The notes beneath the pieces are model-generated. The model did not search any database. It saw only the letters and a list, made by a program, of their open reading frames with translations, and was not told the origin of the DNA. The position numbers and the translations under genes were made by a program. A stretch of DNA of 64,000 nucleotides, taken from the NCBI RefSeq assembly GCF_003351345.1, contig NZ_QQTO01000030.1, positions 1-64,000 of the forward strand, in the 5' to 3' direction. Positions 8,505 to 17,441 of the stretch are shown piece after piece (positions within the stretch are counted from its first letter, which is position 1; the number at the start of each line of letters is the position of its first letter). The DNA is from Allobosea caraganae (GTDB lineage: Bacteria > Pseudomonadota > Alphaproteobacteria > Rhizobiales > Beijerinckiaceae).

Positions 8505-9674
8505 ATGCTCGCGATCGAGAACCTTCGCATTTTCAATGTCCGCAGCGGTCCTCAGCGCCCCGTCATCGTCGAGTTGACGACGAAGGATGGCATCGTCGGC
8601 TATGGCGAAGCCGCCGTCGCATATGGGATGGGCGCCGCCGCCGCCGCAGGCATGCTGAAGGAACTGGCCCCCGCCGTGATCGGCGCGGACGCGACCTATC
8701 CGCGTCATGTCTGGCACGAAATCTACGACAATTCGTTCTGGGCCAAGGGCGGCGGCGCCATCATGTTCGCAGCCCTCAGCGCGATCGATCAAGCCCTCTG
8801 GGACATCAAGGCCAAGGCGCTGGGCGTGCCTGTCTACGAGCTGTTCGGCGCGAAGTTCGCGGCCGAGATCGAGGTTTACGCCAATGGCTGGAGCACCAGG
8901 CATGACGACGTCCTGGGATGGGCCAAATCGGCCGAGCGTCCGATTTCGGAGGGGTATCGGCAGCTGAAGTGCTATCCGCTCGCGAACTACGAGAAAGGGC
9001 GAACGCTGCGGCATGTTCAGCGTCGCCAACTCGATGATGTGGCGTTCAAGCGCGCCATCGACCGTGTCAGGACGCTGCGCAAGGTCGTGGGACCGGATAT
9101 CGGGCTGATGTTCGACCTCTCCGGTGGGCTCAACAACGACCAGCTGATCCGTTTCATGGACGTTTGTGCCGAGCTCGATCCGATCTGGGTCGAGGAACCG
9201 CTCGACGCGTTCAATTTTGGCGGCCTGCGCGATCTGGCCGGGCGATGGCCGATCCCTATCGCCGCCGGCGAGCGCGTTTATACCCGCCACGGCTTTCGCA
9301 ATCTGCTGCAGAGCGGAGGCGTCGACGTTGCAATGCCGGATGTCGGAAATTGCGGCGGCATCTTCGAGTTCGTCCAGATCGCGGCCATAGCAGAAACCTA
9401 CAATGTCCGGGTTTCGGCCCATAACTGCGCGAGCACTCTTTGCACTGCAGCCTCTATTCAAGCGATCGCCGCAACGGCTATGGCTATGCCGCTCGAAACC
9501 TATCCCTATTATTCGGAAGCGAACGACTACGTTCAGATCCTGAAAAATCCGCCAGAAAAGGCGATCATCAACGGCCGGCTTGCCGTTTCCACCTCGCCAG
9601 GACTTGGTGCGGAAATTGATATCGACGCGATCACTCCGTACCGCTTCTTCGACTATCGCGAAGCGGCGGCTTGA
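8505..9674 (+). CDS. Enolase-superfamily enzyme, mandelate racemase/acid-sugar dehydratase type
   Basis: Enzyme of 389 residues with N-terminal capping domain and C-terminal barrel. Metal ligands are Asp204 (LMFDLSGG), Glu230 (WVEEPLD) and Glu256 (AAGERVYT). The mandelate-racemase-subgroup His-Asp dyad is present as His306 (VSAHNC) and Asp279 (MPDVGNCGG). Lys155 in RQLKCYP stands where many members have KxK. These residues abstract a proton alpha to a carboxylate, leading to dehydration or racemisation. ATG 8505 is preferred over an in-frame TTG at 8427. It is 82 bases after the amidase gene, so the pair may act on the acid released by amide cleavage (inference). Confidence 0.9.
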   Translation: MLAIENLRIFNVRSGPQRPVIVELTTKDGIVGYGEAAVAYGMGAAAAAGMLKELAPAVIGADATYPRHVWHEIYDNSFWAKGGGAIMFAALSAIDQALWDIKAKALGVPVYELFGAKFAAEIEVYANGWSTRHDDVLGWAKSAERPISEGYRQLKCYPLANYEKGRTLRHVQRRQLDDVAFKRAIDRVRTLRKVVGPDIGLMFDLSGGLNNDQLIRFMDVCAELDPIWVEEPLDAFNFGGLRDLAGRWPIPIAAGERVYTRHGFRNLLQSGGVDVAMPDVGNCGGIFEFVQIAAIAETYNVRVSAHNCASTLCTAASIQAIAATAMAMPLETYPYYSEANDYVQILKNPPEKAIINGRLAVSTSPGLGAEIDIDAITPYRFFDYREAAA

Positions 9675-9839
9675 AGTCATTGCCCAGGCCAGTGCGCGCA
9701 AGGCGCAAGCCGACGCACGTGTGCCGAATCTGCCGGTGCGCCGCCGACGGCAAAGCAACGACTGCCAATTGTTTTGGCTCATGATACCAGCGATCAACAG
9801 GTACCAGGCGGCGGCGCGCCAGGTGCGGACGTTGAGTGT

Positions 9840-9944
9840 CTACCCAGAAGCGGACGTTCCCGACGGGATATCCTTGACCGTCTGGAACAGCCCGGATTGA
9901 TGATCAAGCAGAAGAAACAGCGTATCGAACGGGTTCAACAGGGC
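9840..9944 (-). pseudogene. Isochorismatase-family hydrolase remnant
   Basis: A short minus-strand stretch encodes LNPFDTLFLLLDHQSGLFQ followed by TVKDIP, which matches the start of isochorismatase/YcaC-like hydrolases (Asp in LLLDHQSG is the conserved catalytic aspartate). The frame ends soon after DIP and no continuation of the roughly 200-residue family is found. It is a 5' scrap of a gene, probably lost when mobile elements entered beside it. Confidence 0.65.
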
Positions 9945-10004
9945 TGCGCCCCCGCCTGTCGCGAGCACGTCGATTTTTCGGACGACGATTCCATCGCAGT
10001 TCTG

Positions 10005-10217
10005 CGCCACCAACAAGGTTTGCACCGGAACAACAGGGCGGCAAACTCACACTAGGTGGTGCGGCGACGGGAGCAGAAGATGCAGCGCTTCAAGTCACCA
10101 GGCTCCGCCCAGCGCTTCCTCTCGGTTCATGCCGCCGTCCACAACACGTTCAATCTCCAGCGCCACCTCATCTGCCGACGCACGCTGCGGCTCTTCCGAG
10201 CCGAGGCCCAACAATAG
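10005..10217 (+). pseudogene. IS6-family transposase C-terminal remnant with one internal stop
   Basis: The frame reads RHQQGLHRNNRAANSH, stop, then VVRRREQKMQRFKSPGSAQ and RFLSVHAAVHNTFNLQRH, ending in TAG at 10215. This is the conserved C-terminal third of IS6/IS26-type transposases (NNRAENSHQ...RRREQ). The internal stop TAG at 10053-10055 stands where the family has CAG (Gln), a single C-to-T change. The N-terminal catalytic part is missing, so it is an inactive relic. Confidence 0.8.
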
Positions 10218-10304
10218 TGACAGACCGCAACTGCGGCCGCCTGAGCACAACATCGACTGACATAAACAGCGGCTCTCTCAGGTTCGCGTGACAATGCCCG
10301 AGCC

Positions 10305-10341
10305 GGCAATCCACCATCACGGATCGCGATGGTGGATTGCC
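10305..10341. repeat. Perfect 14-bp inverted repeat upstream of leuC
   Basis: GGCAATCCACCATC at 10305-10318 and its exact reverse complement GATGGTGGATTGCC at 10328-10341 flank a 9-base spacer. It lies about 165 bases before the leuC start. No T-run follows on either strand, so a simple rho-independent terminator is unlikely; it could be an operator, an RNA hairpin in the leader, or an insertion scar. Confidence 0.7.
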
Positions 10342-10506
10342 CGATGACCATGCCAAAAACCGCCGATCCCGATGCAGCATGGTCGCGAATAAGAGCGGCC
10401 AGCCCAGCGCTCGTGCCGGACAGGCGCTGCGGACCCTTGAACGGCCGCTGGCTCCGCGTTCGACATCGCCCTGCGGACCGGTCGCCATGGGTAGGGAAAC
10501 GACACC

Positions 10507-11934
10507 ATGCGGTCCAGCGCCGGCAGCGCGCAGACGATGCACGACAAGATCTGGAACAGCCACCGGATCGTGTCGCGCGATGACGGGCAGGACCTCCTGT
10601 TCATCGATCGCCATTTCATCCACGACATCACCGCCCCTGCCTTCGAGATCTTGCGCGAGCGCGGGCTGAAGCCGCGGGCGCCGCATCGCATCTTCGGCAC
10701 GGCCGACCACTATGTCCCGACCCACAGCCGCGACATGGCCGCGGTCAACCATCCCGAGCGCCGCACCATGATCGAGGCGCTGACTAGAGACGCCGCCGAG
10801 TCCGGCATCCAGATCTTCGGGCTCGGCGATCCACGCCAGGGCATCGTCCACGTCATCGGGCCGGAACAGGGGCTCAGCCTGCCCGGCATGACCATCGTCT
10901 GCGCCGACAGCCATACCTCGACCCATGGCGCGCTCGGCGCGCTCGCCTTCGGCATCGGTGCGACCGAGGTCGGGCACGTGCTCGCCACGCAGTCGCTTTG
11001 GCAGCGCAAGCCACGCAGCATGCGCATCTCGATCGACGGGACGCTCGGGGCCGGCGTCACCGCCAAGGACATCATCCTCACGATCATCGCCACGATCGGC
11101 GTTGCGGGCGCGACCGGCCATGTCATCGAATATGCCGGCTCCGCGATCCGGGGCCTGTCGATGGAGGGCCGGCTGACTGTCTGCAACATGTCGATCGAGG
11201 CCGGCGGGCGCGCCGGCATGATCGCGCCGGACGACACCACCTTCGCCTATCTGAAGGACCGGCCCTATGCGCCCAAGGGCGAGGACTGGGAGCGCGCGGT
11301 CGCCGGCTGGCGCGAGCTCGCCTCCGATCTCGATGCCGTCTTCGACCGCGAGATTACGATCGACGCGGCCTCGATCGCGCCCATGGTGACCTGGGGCACC
11401 ACGCCCGAGGATGCGACGCCGATCACCGGCGTGGTGCCCGATCCCGATGCGATCGCCGATCCCGGCCGGCGGGAGGGCATGGCACGCGCGCTCGCCTATA
11501 TGGGGCTCGTGCCCGGCACGGCGCTGGAAGAGGTGCCGATCGACCGCGTCTTCATCGGTTCCTGCACCAATGGCCGGATCGAGGATCTGCGCAGCGCCGC
11601 CGCGGTGGTGAAGGGGCGCAAGGTCGCCGGCCGCATCGAGGCCTGGGTCGTCCCCGGCTCGCAGCAGATCAAGGCACAGGCCGAGGCCGAGGGACTCGAC
11701 CGCATCTTCAAGGCAGCCGGTTTCGACTGGCGCTTCGCCGGCTGCTCGATGTGCCTCGCGGCGAATGGCGACACCGTCGCGCCGGGGCAGCGCTGCGCAT
11801 CGACCTCGAACCGCAACTTCGTCGGCCGGCAGGGGCCGCGCGCCCGCACGCATCTGATGAGCCCGGCCATGGCGGCGGCCGCGGCCGTGACCGGGCATCT
11901 CACCGATGTGCGCCGCCTGATGGAAGGCGCCTGA
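10507..11934 (+). CDS. leuC: 3-isopropylmalate dehydratase large subunit-like (aconitase superfamily)
   Basis: Iron-sulfur hydro-lyase subunit of 475 residues, the full family length. The [4Fe-4S] cysteines are Cys353 (GSCTNGR), Cys413 and Cys416 (CSMC). The start MRSSAGS... at 10507 has AGGGA about 9 bases upstream; MHDKIW at 10537 is an alternative. It is three bases from the leuD gene. In leucine synthesis LeuCD isomerises 2- to 3-isopropylmalate. Here the cluster continues with an uptake system and an SDR, so a related hydroxy-diacid may be the real substrate (inference). Confidence 0.92.
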   Translation: MRSSAGSAQTMHDKIWNSHRIVSRDDGQDLLFIDRHFIHDITAPAFEILRERGLKPRAPHRIFGTADHYVPTHSRDMAAVNHPERRTMIEALTRDAAESGIQIFGLGDPRQGIVHVIGPEQGLSLPGMTIVCADSHTSTHGALGALAFGIGATEVGHVLATQSLWQRKPRSMRISIDGTLGAGVTAKDIILTIIATIGVAGATGHVIEYAGSAIRGLSMEGRLTVCNMSIEAGGRAGMIAPDDTTFAYLKDRPYAPKGEDWERAVAGWRELASDLDAVFDREITIDAASIAPMVTWGTTPEDATPITGVVPDPDAIADPGRREGMARALAYMGLVPGTALEEVPIDRVFIGSCTNGRIEDLRSAAAVVKGRKVAGRIEAWVVPGSQQIKAQAEAEGLDRIFKAAGFDWRFAGCSMCLAANGDTVAPGQRCASTSNRNFVGRQGPRARTHLMSPAMAAAAAVTGHLTDVRRLMEGA

Positions 11935-11936
11935 GC

Positions 11937-12530
11937 ATGGACCGTCTCGACCGGATCGAAGCCGTCGCACTGCCCATCGCCGAGGCCAACTGCGATACCG
12001 ACCAGATCCTGCCGGCGCAGTATCTGCAGAAGCCGCGTGCTGATAATTTCGGCAACTACCTCTTCGCCGCCTTCCGCTTCCGCGAGGACGGCTCGGAGAT
12101 CCCGGACTTCATCCTCAACCGTCCAGCCTATCGCCCGGCCCGGATCGTCGTCGCCAGCCATAATTTCGGCTGCGGCTCGTCGCGCGAGCATGCCGTCTGG
12201 GCGCTCTACGATTACGGCATCCGCGTCGCGATCGCGCCGAGCTTCGGCGACATCTTCCAGACCAATTGCCTCAAGAACGGGCTCCTGCCTGTCGTGCTGC
12301 CGACCGATGTCGTCGCGGCCCTGCTGCAGGATCTCGAAGCGACGCCCGGCGCCACGATCAGCGTCGACCTGCCCGGCCAGATCGTCGTGCTGCCGGACGG
12401 CTCGTCGCATGGCTTTGCAGTCGATGCCTTCGCCAAGGATTGCCTCGTCAACGGCATCGACGAGCTCGATTACACGCTCGCCCGCGCGAGCGAGATCGAC
12501 AGGTTCGAGCGCGACCACAGCCCCGCGTAG
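11937..12530 (+). CDS. leuD: 3-isopropylmalate dehydratase small subunit-like
   Basis: Small (swivel) subunit of 197 residues pairing with the preceding large subunit. It shows the substrate-binding loop NFGCGSSREHA near residues 76-86 and the family opening with ANCDTDQILPAQYL. The ATG at 11937 lies two bases after the leuC stop. Length agrees with LeuD (about 200). It overlaps no other supported gene and is followed by a 51-base gap before leuB. Confidence 0.92.
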   Translation: MDRLDRIEAVALPIAEANCDTDQILPAQYLQKPRADNFGNYLFAAFRFREDGSEIPDFILNRPAYRPARIVVASHNFGCGSSREHAVWALYDYGIRVAIAPSFGDIFQTNCLKNGLLPVVLPTDVVAALLQDLEATPGATISVDLPGQIVVLPDGSSHGFAVDAFAKDCLVNGIDELDYTLARASEIDRFERDHSPA

Positions 12531-12581
12531 GGCGATGCGGTTGCGCTTCAAGGTTCACGTCACTTAACGGAGAAGCCACTC

Positions 12582-13655
12582 GTGAAGATTGCAATCATGG
12601 CCGGCGACGGCATCGGGCCGGAAGTCGTCGCGCAGGCGGTGAAGGTGCTCCGCCACGTGCTGCCGCAGGCGGAAACCGAGGAAGCGCCGGTCGGCCTCGC
12701 CGGCATCGAGACCCGCGGCGTGCCGCTGCCCGACGAGACGCTCGCACTGGCGAAGCGCGCCGACGCGATCCTGTTCGGCGCCGTCGGCGGGCCGGACGAG
12801 GCGAGCCTGCCGCGCGAGCAGAGGCCCGGCACCGGGCTGCTGAAGCTGCGCAAGGAATTGACGCTCTTCGCCAATTTCCGGCCAGCCTTCATGTTCCCGG
12901 AGCTGATCGGCGCCTCGACACTGAAGCCCGAGATCGTCGATGGGCTCGACCTCGTCATCCTGCGCGAGCTGAACGGCGATATCTATTTCGGCGAGCCGCG
13001 TGGCATCGAGACCGGGCCTTCTGGCGAACGCTACGGCATCAACACGATGCGCTACACGGAATCCGAGGTCGAGCGCATCGCGCATGCGGCCTTCCAGGCC
13101 GCAAGGCGCCGCCGCGGCAAGGTCTGCTCGGTCGACAAGGCCAATGTGCTTGAGACCATGCAGCTCTGGCGCGAGGTGATGACCCGCGTCGGCCGAGAAT
13201 ACCCGGATGTCGAGCTCAGCCATCTCTTCATCGACGCGGCGGCCATGACGCTGATGCGCGCGCCCAAGCAGTTCGACGTCATCGTCACCGGCAACATGTT
13301 CGGCGACATCCTGTCGGACGCGGCGGCGATGCTGACCGGCTCGATCGGCATGTTGCCCTCGGCCTCGCTCGGGCTCGACCGCAAGGGCCTCTACGAGCCG
13401 GTCCACGGCTCGGCGCCGGACATTGCCGGGCAGGACATCGCCAATCCGCTCGCCGCGATCCTGTCCTTCGCCATGCTCTTGCGCGAGAGCCTTGGTCTCG
13501 AAGACAAGGCCCAGGAGGTCGAGAGCGCGGTGCGCTCGGTGCTGGCCGGCGGCTATCGCACCGCCGACATCTACCAGCCCGGCACGCACCGGGTCGGCAC
13601 GGAAGAGATGGGCGACGCCGTCGTCCAGGCTCTGCAGGCGCGGAGGGCCGCATAG
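12582..13655 (+). CDS. leuB: 3-isopropylmalate dehydrogenase-like decarboxylating dehydrogenase
   Basis: NAD-dependent beta-decarboxylating dehydrogenase of 357 residues. Recognisable motifs are the start [13 protein letters not shown], the substrate arginine region [17 protein letters not shown], the [16 protein letters not shown] helix, metal aspartates in the stretch [16 protein letters not shown], and the NAD-binding [12 protein letters not shown]. The start is GTG with ACGGAG upstream. LeuB converts 3-isopropylmalate to 2-oxoisocaproate; tartrate, malate and homoisocitrate dehydrogenases share the fold. Linkage to transport suggests it may be a catabolic paralogue, but the sequence alone does not separate these. 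Confidence 0.9.
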   Translation: MKIAIMAGDGIGPEVVAQAVKVLRHVLPQAETEEAPVGLAGIETRGVPLPDETLALAKRADAILFGAVGGPDEASLPREQRPGTGLLKLRKELTLFANFRPAFMFPELIGASTLKPEIVDGLDLVILRELNGDIYFGEPRGIETGPSGERYGINTMRYTESEVERIAHAAFQAARRRRGKVCSVDKANVLETMQLWREVMTRVGREYPDVELSHLFIDAAAMTLMRAPKQFDVIVTGNMFGDILSDAAAMLTGSIGMLPSASLGLDRKGLYEPVHGSAPDIAGQDIANPLAAILSFAMLLRESLGLEDKAQEVESAVRSVLAGGYRTADIYQPGTHRVGTEEMGDAVVQALQARRAA

Positions 13656-13712
13656 CGCTCAACGCCGGCCAGACCACCTAAACAAAATAAAACTGCAACG
13701 GAGGGAAACGAC

Positions 13713-14735
13713 ATGAAACGGATGCTGAAGTCGGCCTTGTGCGCTGCCATCGCCATGGCCGGCACCGTGAGCGCCATCGCCAAGGACACGCCGGAAAAGC
13801 CTGCGGTCCACATCGCGGCGGCCTCGATCGGGGTGACCTACCTGCCCCTCATCCTCGCCAAGGAGCTCGGCTACTTCAAGGACGAGGGCCTCGACGTTAC
13901 CATCGCCGCCTTCTCCGGCGGCGCCAAGGCGCTCCAGGCCCTGCTCGGCGGCAGCACCGACATGGTCGCCGGCGCCTATTCCAACACCCTGACCATGGCG
14001 GTGAAGGGCCAGAAGCTCGTCACCATCGCCGCCCAGGTCAATTGCCCGGCCTGGGTCTTCGGCATCGCCAAGAAGAATGTCGGCAAGGTGAACGCGGTCA
14101 AGGACCTCAAGGGCATGCGGGTCGGCGTCAGCTCGCCGGGCTCCAGCACGCACATGGCGGTCAACTACATCCTGCACAAGGCCGGCCTGAAGGCCGAGGA
14201 CGTCTCGATCATCGGCGTCGGCCAGGCGGCGGGCGCCGTCGCGGCGATCCGCTCGGGCCAGATCGACGCGCTCGTCGTCAACGACCCGGTCGCCACGATC
14301 CTGGTCGAGGGCGGCGATCTCACCCCGCTCGCCGAGATGCGCACCGAAGCCGGCAACAAACTCGTCTTCGGCTCCGACTATCCGGAATCGAGCATCTACG
14401 GGACGAAGGCCTTCGTCGAGAAGAACCCGAAGACCGTGCAGGCCGTGGCCAATGCCATCGTCCGCGCCGAACGCTGGATCGCCAAGGCGACGCCGCAACA
14501 GGTGGTCGATACCGTTCCGGCCGAATATGTCGTCGACGACAAGGGCCTCTACGCCAAGGGCTTCGAGAACAGCCGCCGCTGCATCTCGCAGACCGGCATC
14601 CTCGATCCCGCCGGCGCGCAGACCGTCCGGGACGTGCTCTCGGCCTTCGATCCGGAGATCGGCTCGGCCAAGATCGACATCACCGAGACCTACGACAACA
14701 GCTTTGCGCGCAAGGCTGCGGAAACGATCCGATGA
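13713..14735 (+). CDS. ABC transporter substrate-binding protein, NitT/TauT (SsuA/NMT1) type
   Basis: Periplasmic protein of 340 residues with a Sec signal peptide ending near AIAKD (about residue 24). The segments SIGVTYLPLILAKELGYF and KDEGLDVTI are the hallmark of the NMT1/SsuA family that binds sulfonates, nitrate, pyrimidine precursors or aromatic acids. A GGAGG ribosome-binding site precedes the ATG. The stop overlaps the ATPase start (ATGA). It is the binding component of the three-gene transporter in this operon. Confidence 0.9.
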   Translation: MKRMLKSALCAAIAMAGTVSAIAKDTPEKPAVHIAAASIGVTYLPLILAKELGYFKDEGLDVTIAAFSGGAKALQALLGGSTDMVAGAYSNTLTMAVKGQKLVTIAAQVNCPAWVFGIAKKNVGKVNAVKDLKGMRVGVSSPGSSTHMAVNYILHKAGLKAEDVSIIGVGQAAGAVAAIRSGQIDALVVNDPVATILVEGGDLTPLAEMRTEAGNKLVFGSDYPESSIYGTKAFVEKNPKTVQAVANAIVRAERWIAKATPQQVVDTVPAEYVVDDKGLYAKGFENSRRCISQTGILDPAGAQTVRDVLSAFDPEIGSAKIDITETYDNSFARKAAETIR

Positions 14736-15586
14736 ACATGGCGGTCGCCAGCATCGGTGAGCGGAGCGCCGCGCAAGACGTGCACCCGGCGCTCTGCTTC
14801 GAGCATGTCACATGCACGTTCGCCAGCAACGAGGGCGCAGGGAAAACCTATACTGCCGTCCACGATGTCAGCCTCACGGTCCGGGAAGGCGAGTTCGTCT
14901 CGGTGGTCGGACCGACGGGCTGCGGCAAGTCGACCTTGCTCAACGTGGCGGCGGGCCTGATGCGCCCGTCATCGGGCGCGCTGAGCGTGTTCGGGCGGCC
15001 GCTGAGCCAGGGCCTCAACCGGGATGCGTCCTATCTCTTCCAAGTGGACGCGCTGATGCCCTGGAAGAGCGCGGAGGACAATGTCGCCGCCGGGCTGATC
15101 TTCCATGGCAAGCCCAAGGCCGAGGCGCTCGCGATCGCACGCGAGTGGCTCGTCCGCGTCGGCCTCGACGGCCATGGCAAGAAGTACCCGCACCAGCTCT
15201 CGGGCGGCATGCGCAAGCGTGCCGGCCTGGCCCAGGCGCTGGTGCTCAACCCGCGCATCCTGCTGATGGACGAGCCGTTCAGCGCGCTCGACATCCAGAC
15301 GCGCCATCTGATGGAGGACGAGCTGCTGCGGCTCTGGTCGGAGGATCGCAAGTCGGTGGTCTTCGTGACCCATGATCTCGAGGAGGCGATCTCGCTGTCG
15401 GACCGCGTGATCGTGCTCTCGGCTGGCCCGGCGACGCGGCCGATCGCGGAGTTCGAGATCGACCTGGAGCGCCCGCGCGAGGTCGCGGAGATCCGCATGA
15501 CCCAACGCTTCCTGCAATTGCACTCGGCCATCTGGGATGTGCTGAGGGGTGAGGTTCTGAAAAGCTATGCGCGCAATCGCTCTTGA
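14732..15586 (+). CDS. ABC transporter ATP-binding protein, SsuB/TauB type
   Basis: ATPase of 284 residues: Walker A GPTGCGKST at 60-68, a Q-loop YLFQ, signature LSGGM at 156-160 followed by RKRAGLAQAL, Walker B ILLMDEP at 176-182 and switch FVTHD. No TOBE domain, as expected for this short family. The ATG at 14732 overlaps the preceding stop; ATG 14738 is a possible alternative. Its end overlaps the permease gene by 20 bases. Confidence 0.93.
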   Translation: MNMAVASIGERSAAQDVHPALCFEHVTCTFASNEGAGKTYTAVHDVSLTVREGEFVSVVGPTGCGKSTLLNVAAGLMRPSSGALSVFGRPLSQGLNRDASYLFQVDALMPWKSAEDNVAAGLIFHGKPKAEALAIAREWLVRVGLDGHGKKYPHQLSGGMRKRAGLAQALVLNPRILLMDEPFSALDIQTRHLMEDELLRLWSEDRKSVVFVTHDLEEAISLSDRVIVLSAGPATRPIAEFEIDLERPREVAEIRMTQRFLQLHSAIWDVLRGEVLKSYARNRS

Positions 15587-16373
15587 CCCGAACAACCGCG
15601 CGCTCGTCAACGTCACGCGCTTCCTGCTACTGGCCGGCGGGCTGTTCTTCTGGTGGCTCTCGACCTCGCAGGGCTGGCTCTCGCCGTTCTTCTTCGGCGA
15701 GCCGTTCGGCGTGCTCAAGACGCTGATCCGCTGGTTCACGACCGGCTCGATCTTCATCCACCTCTACACGACGCTGCTGGAAACGCTGCTCGCCTTCGGC
15801 ATCGGCACCGTGCTCGGCCTAGCGGTGGGGCTCGGCCTCGCGCTCAACCCGTTCCTCGCGGTGGTGACCGACCCGTTCATCAAGGCGTTCAACTCGATGC
15901 CGCGCCTGATCTTCGCCCCGATCTTCGCGCTCTGGTTCGGGCTCGGCATCTGGTCCAAGGTTGCGCTGGGCGTGACGCTGGTCTTCTTCGTTGTGTTCTT
16001 CAACGTCTTCCAGGGTGTGCGCGAGGTCAGCCCGGTTGTCCTCGCCAATACCCGCATGCTGGGGGCGAATTCGCGGCAGCTGCTCCGGCACGTCTACATG
16101 CCCTCGGCGATGAGCTGGGTGTTCTCCAGCCTGCACAACGCGGTCGGCATCGCCTTCGTCGGCAGCGTGGTCGGCGAATATCTCGGCTCGGAGAAGGGCG
16201 TCGGCTACCTCATCCTGCTGGCGGAAGGCGTCTTCGACATGAATTCGGTGATCGCCGGCATCCTGCTGCTGACCGTGTTCGCGCTGGTGCTCGATATCGC
16301 GGTCTCCCAGTTCGAGAACCATTTTATGCGCTGGCGGCCGGTGAGCGGCGAGACCGTCGCCGCTGCCGCCTGA
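15567..16373 (+). CDS. ABC transporter permease, SsuC/TauC type
   Basis: Membrane protein of 268 residues with about six hydrophobic segments and the BPD_transp_1 loop NTRMLGANSRQLLRHVYMP (around residues 165-185) that docks on the ATPase. A C-terminal GVGYLILLAEGVFDMNSV block is typical of SsuC-like proteins. Start codon lies inside the ATPase gene, so the two are probably coupled in translation. It completes the NitT/TauT-type importer. Confidence 0.92.
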   Translation: MRAIALDPNNRALVNVTRFLLLAGGLFFWWLSTSQGWLSPFFFGEPFGVLKTLIRWFTTGSIFIHLYTTLLETLLAFGIGTVLGLAVGLGLALNPFLAVVTDPFIKAFNSMPRLIFAPIFALWFGLGIWSKVALGVTLVFFVVFFNVFQGVREVSPVVLANTRMLGANSRQLLRHVYMPSAMSWVFSSLHNAVGIAFVGSVVGEYLGSEKGVGYLILLAEGVFDMNSVIAGILLLTVFALVLDIAVSQFENHFMRWRPVSGETVAAAA

Positions 16374-16421
16374 TCCTTCCATGACATCGGCAGCAACTCC
16401 CTGCGAATAGGAAACTTTGTC

Positions 16422-17186
16422 TTGCAAACCAATGCGATCAATCTGAACGGGCGCGTCGCCGTGGTCACCGGCGGCGCGCAGGGGATCGGCCACACCGTCG
16501 GCCGGCGCCTTCTGGCCTCGGGTGCGCGGCTCGTCATTTGGGACATCAATGCGCAGGGCCTGGCCCAGGCGAAGGCCGAACTTTCCGCCGATGGGGGCCA
16601 TGACATCCATACCGAAGTGGTCGACATCGCCGACTATGCCAGCGTCGAGGCGGCCGTCGCCGGGACGGTCGCGGCGGCGGGCGGCATCGACATCCTGATC
16701 AACAACGCCGCGATCGTCGGGCCGAACTTTCCGCTGGCGAGCTATCCGATCGACGCCTGGCGGCAGGTGCTCGACGTCGACGTCAACGGCACCTTCCATT
16801 GCTGCCGCGCCGTCGTGCCGCTGATGGTCGCGAAGAACTACGGCCGCATCGTCAACATCGCCTCGATCGCCGGCAAGGAGGGCAACCCCAACGCCGCCGC
16901 CTACAGCGCCGCCAAGGCCGCGGTGATCGCCATGACGAAATCGCTCGGCAAGGAGCTCGCGGGCAACGACATCGCCGTGAACTGCGTGACGCCCGCCGTC
17001 GCGCGCACGCCCGGCGCCATGGAGCAGGCGCCGGAGCACATAACCTACATGCTGAGCAAGATCCCGCGCGCCCGCTTCCTCGAGCTGAACGAGGCGGCGG
17101 CGATGATCGCCTGGCTCGCCAGCGAAGAGAACTCGTTCACGACTGGGGCGGTGTTCGACCTGTCCGGCGGCCGGGCGACCTATTGA
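16422..17186 (+). CDS. Short-chain dehydrogenase/reductase (SDR), FabG-like
   Basis: Classical SDR of 254 residues: nucleotide-binding TGGAQGIG at 16-23, NNAA at 94-97, catalytic Ser148, Tyr161 and Lys165 (YSAAK). An acidic residue after the second strand (IWDIN) favours NAD(H) over NADP(H). The start is a TTG at 16422 with AGGAAA upstream; the nearby ATG is out of frame. It follows the permease after 48 bases and closes the leuCDB-transporter operon, presumably oxidising or reducing a hydroxy/keto intermediate of the same pathway. Confidence 0.88.
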   Translation: MQTNAINLNGRVAVVTGGAQGIGHTVGRRLLASGARLVIWDINAQGLAQAKAELSADGGHDIHTEVVDIADYASVEAAVAGTVAAAGGIDILINNAAIVGPNFPLASYPIDAWRQVLDVDVNGTFHCCRAVVPLMVAKNYGRIVNIASIAGKEGNPNAAAYSAAKAAVIAMTKSLGKELAGNDIAVNCVTPAVARTPGAMEQAPEHITYMLSKIPRARFLELNEAAAMIAWLASEENSFTTGAVFDLSGGRATY

Positions 17187-17195
17187 CGGCAGGGC

Positions 17196-17298
17196 TAGAG
17201 CATTTTCGAGCGAAGTGGATACCGGTTCGCGTGAAGAAAATGCGTTAAAACAAAAAGATAGAGCATTTCCGCGCTCCAGAGAAGCGCGAAAATGCTCT
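17196..17298. repeat. Hyphomicrobiales intergenic repeat with 16-bp hairpin
   Basis: The stretch opens with TAGAGCATTTTCGAGCGAAG and ends with inverted arms AGAGCATTTCCGCGCT (17260-17275) and AGCGCGAAAATGCTCT (17283-17298), matching in 15 of 16 positions. The AGAGCATTTTCG family is a dispersed intergenic repeat known to me from many Hyphomicrobiales genomes. It sits between the SDR stop and the broken SMP-30 gene and could act as a terminator-like hairpin. Confidence 0.75.
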
Positions 17299-17301
17299 AA
17301 T

Positions 17302-17409
17302 ATCTACTTCGGCGGGCCGAACCTCCGCACGGCCTATATCACGCTGTCGGGAACCGGGCGCCTTGCGATGGACTGGCCGGAACCGGGGCTGCCGCTGGCC
17401 TATTCCTAG
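17302..17409 (+). pseudogene. SMP-30/gluconolactonase C-terminal remnant
   Basis: The frame reads IYFGGPNLRTAYITLSGTG then RLAMDWPEPGLPLAYS and stops. This is the usual tail of SMP-30/gluconolactonase/LRE proteins (FGGPDLRTAYVTLSGTGRL). Everything upstream of this tail is absent and replaced by the dispersed repeat, so the gene is dead. It suggests that a sugar-lactone or related hydrolase once followed the SDR in this operon. Confidence 0.75.
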
Positions 17410-17441
17410 CGGCTTTCGCGACAGCCGCGTCCCCTGGAGGC

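Noticed and set aside
17196..17298. Two AGAGCAT repeats considered as part of a CRISPR array
   Set aside because: Only two copies, no regular spacers and no cas genes; the sequence fits a known dispersed intergenic repeat.
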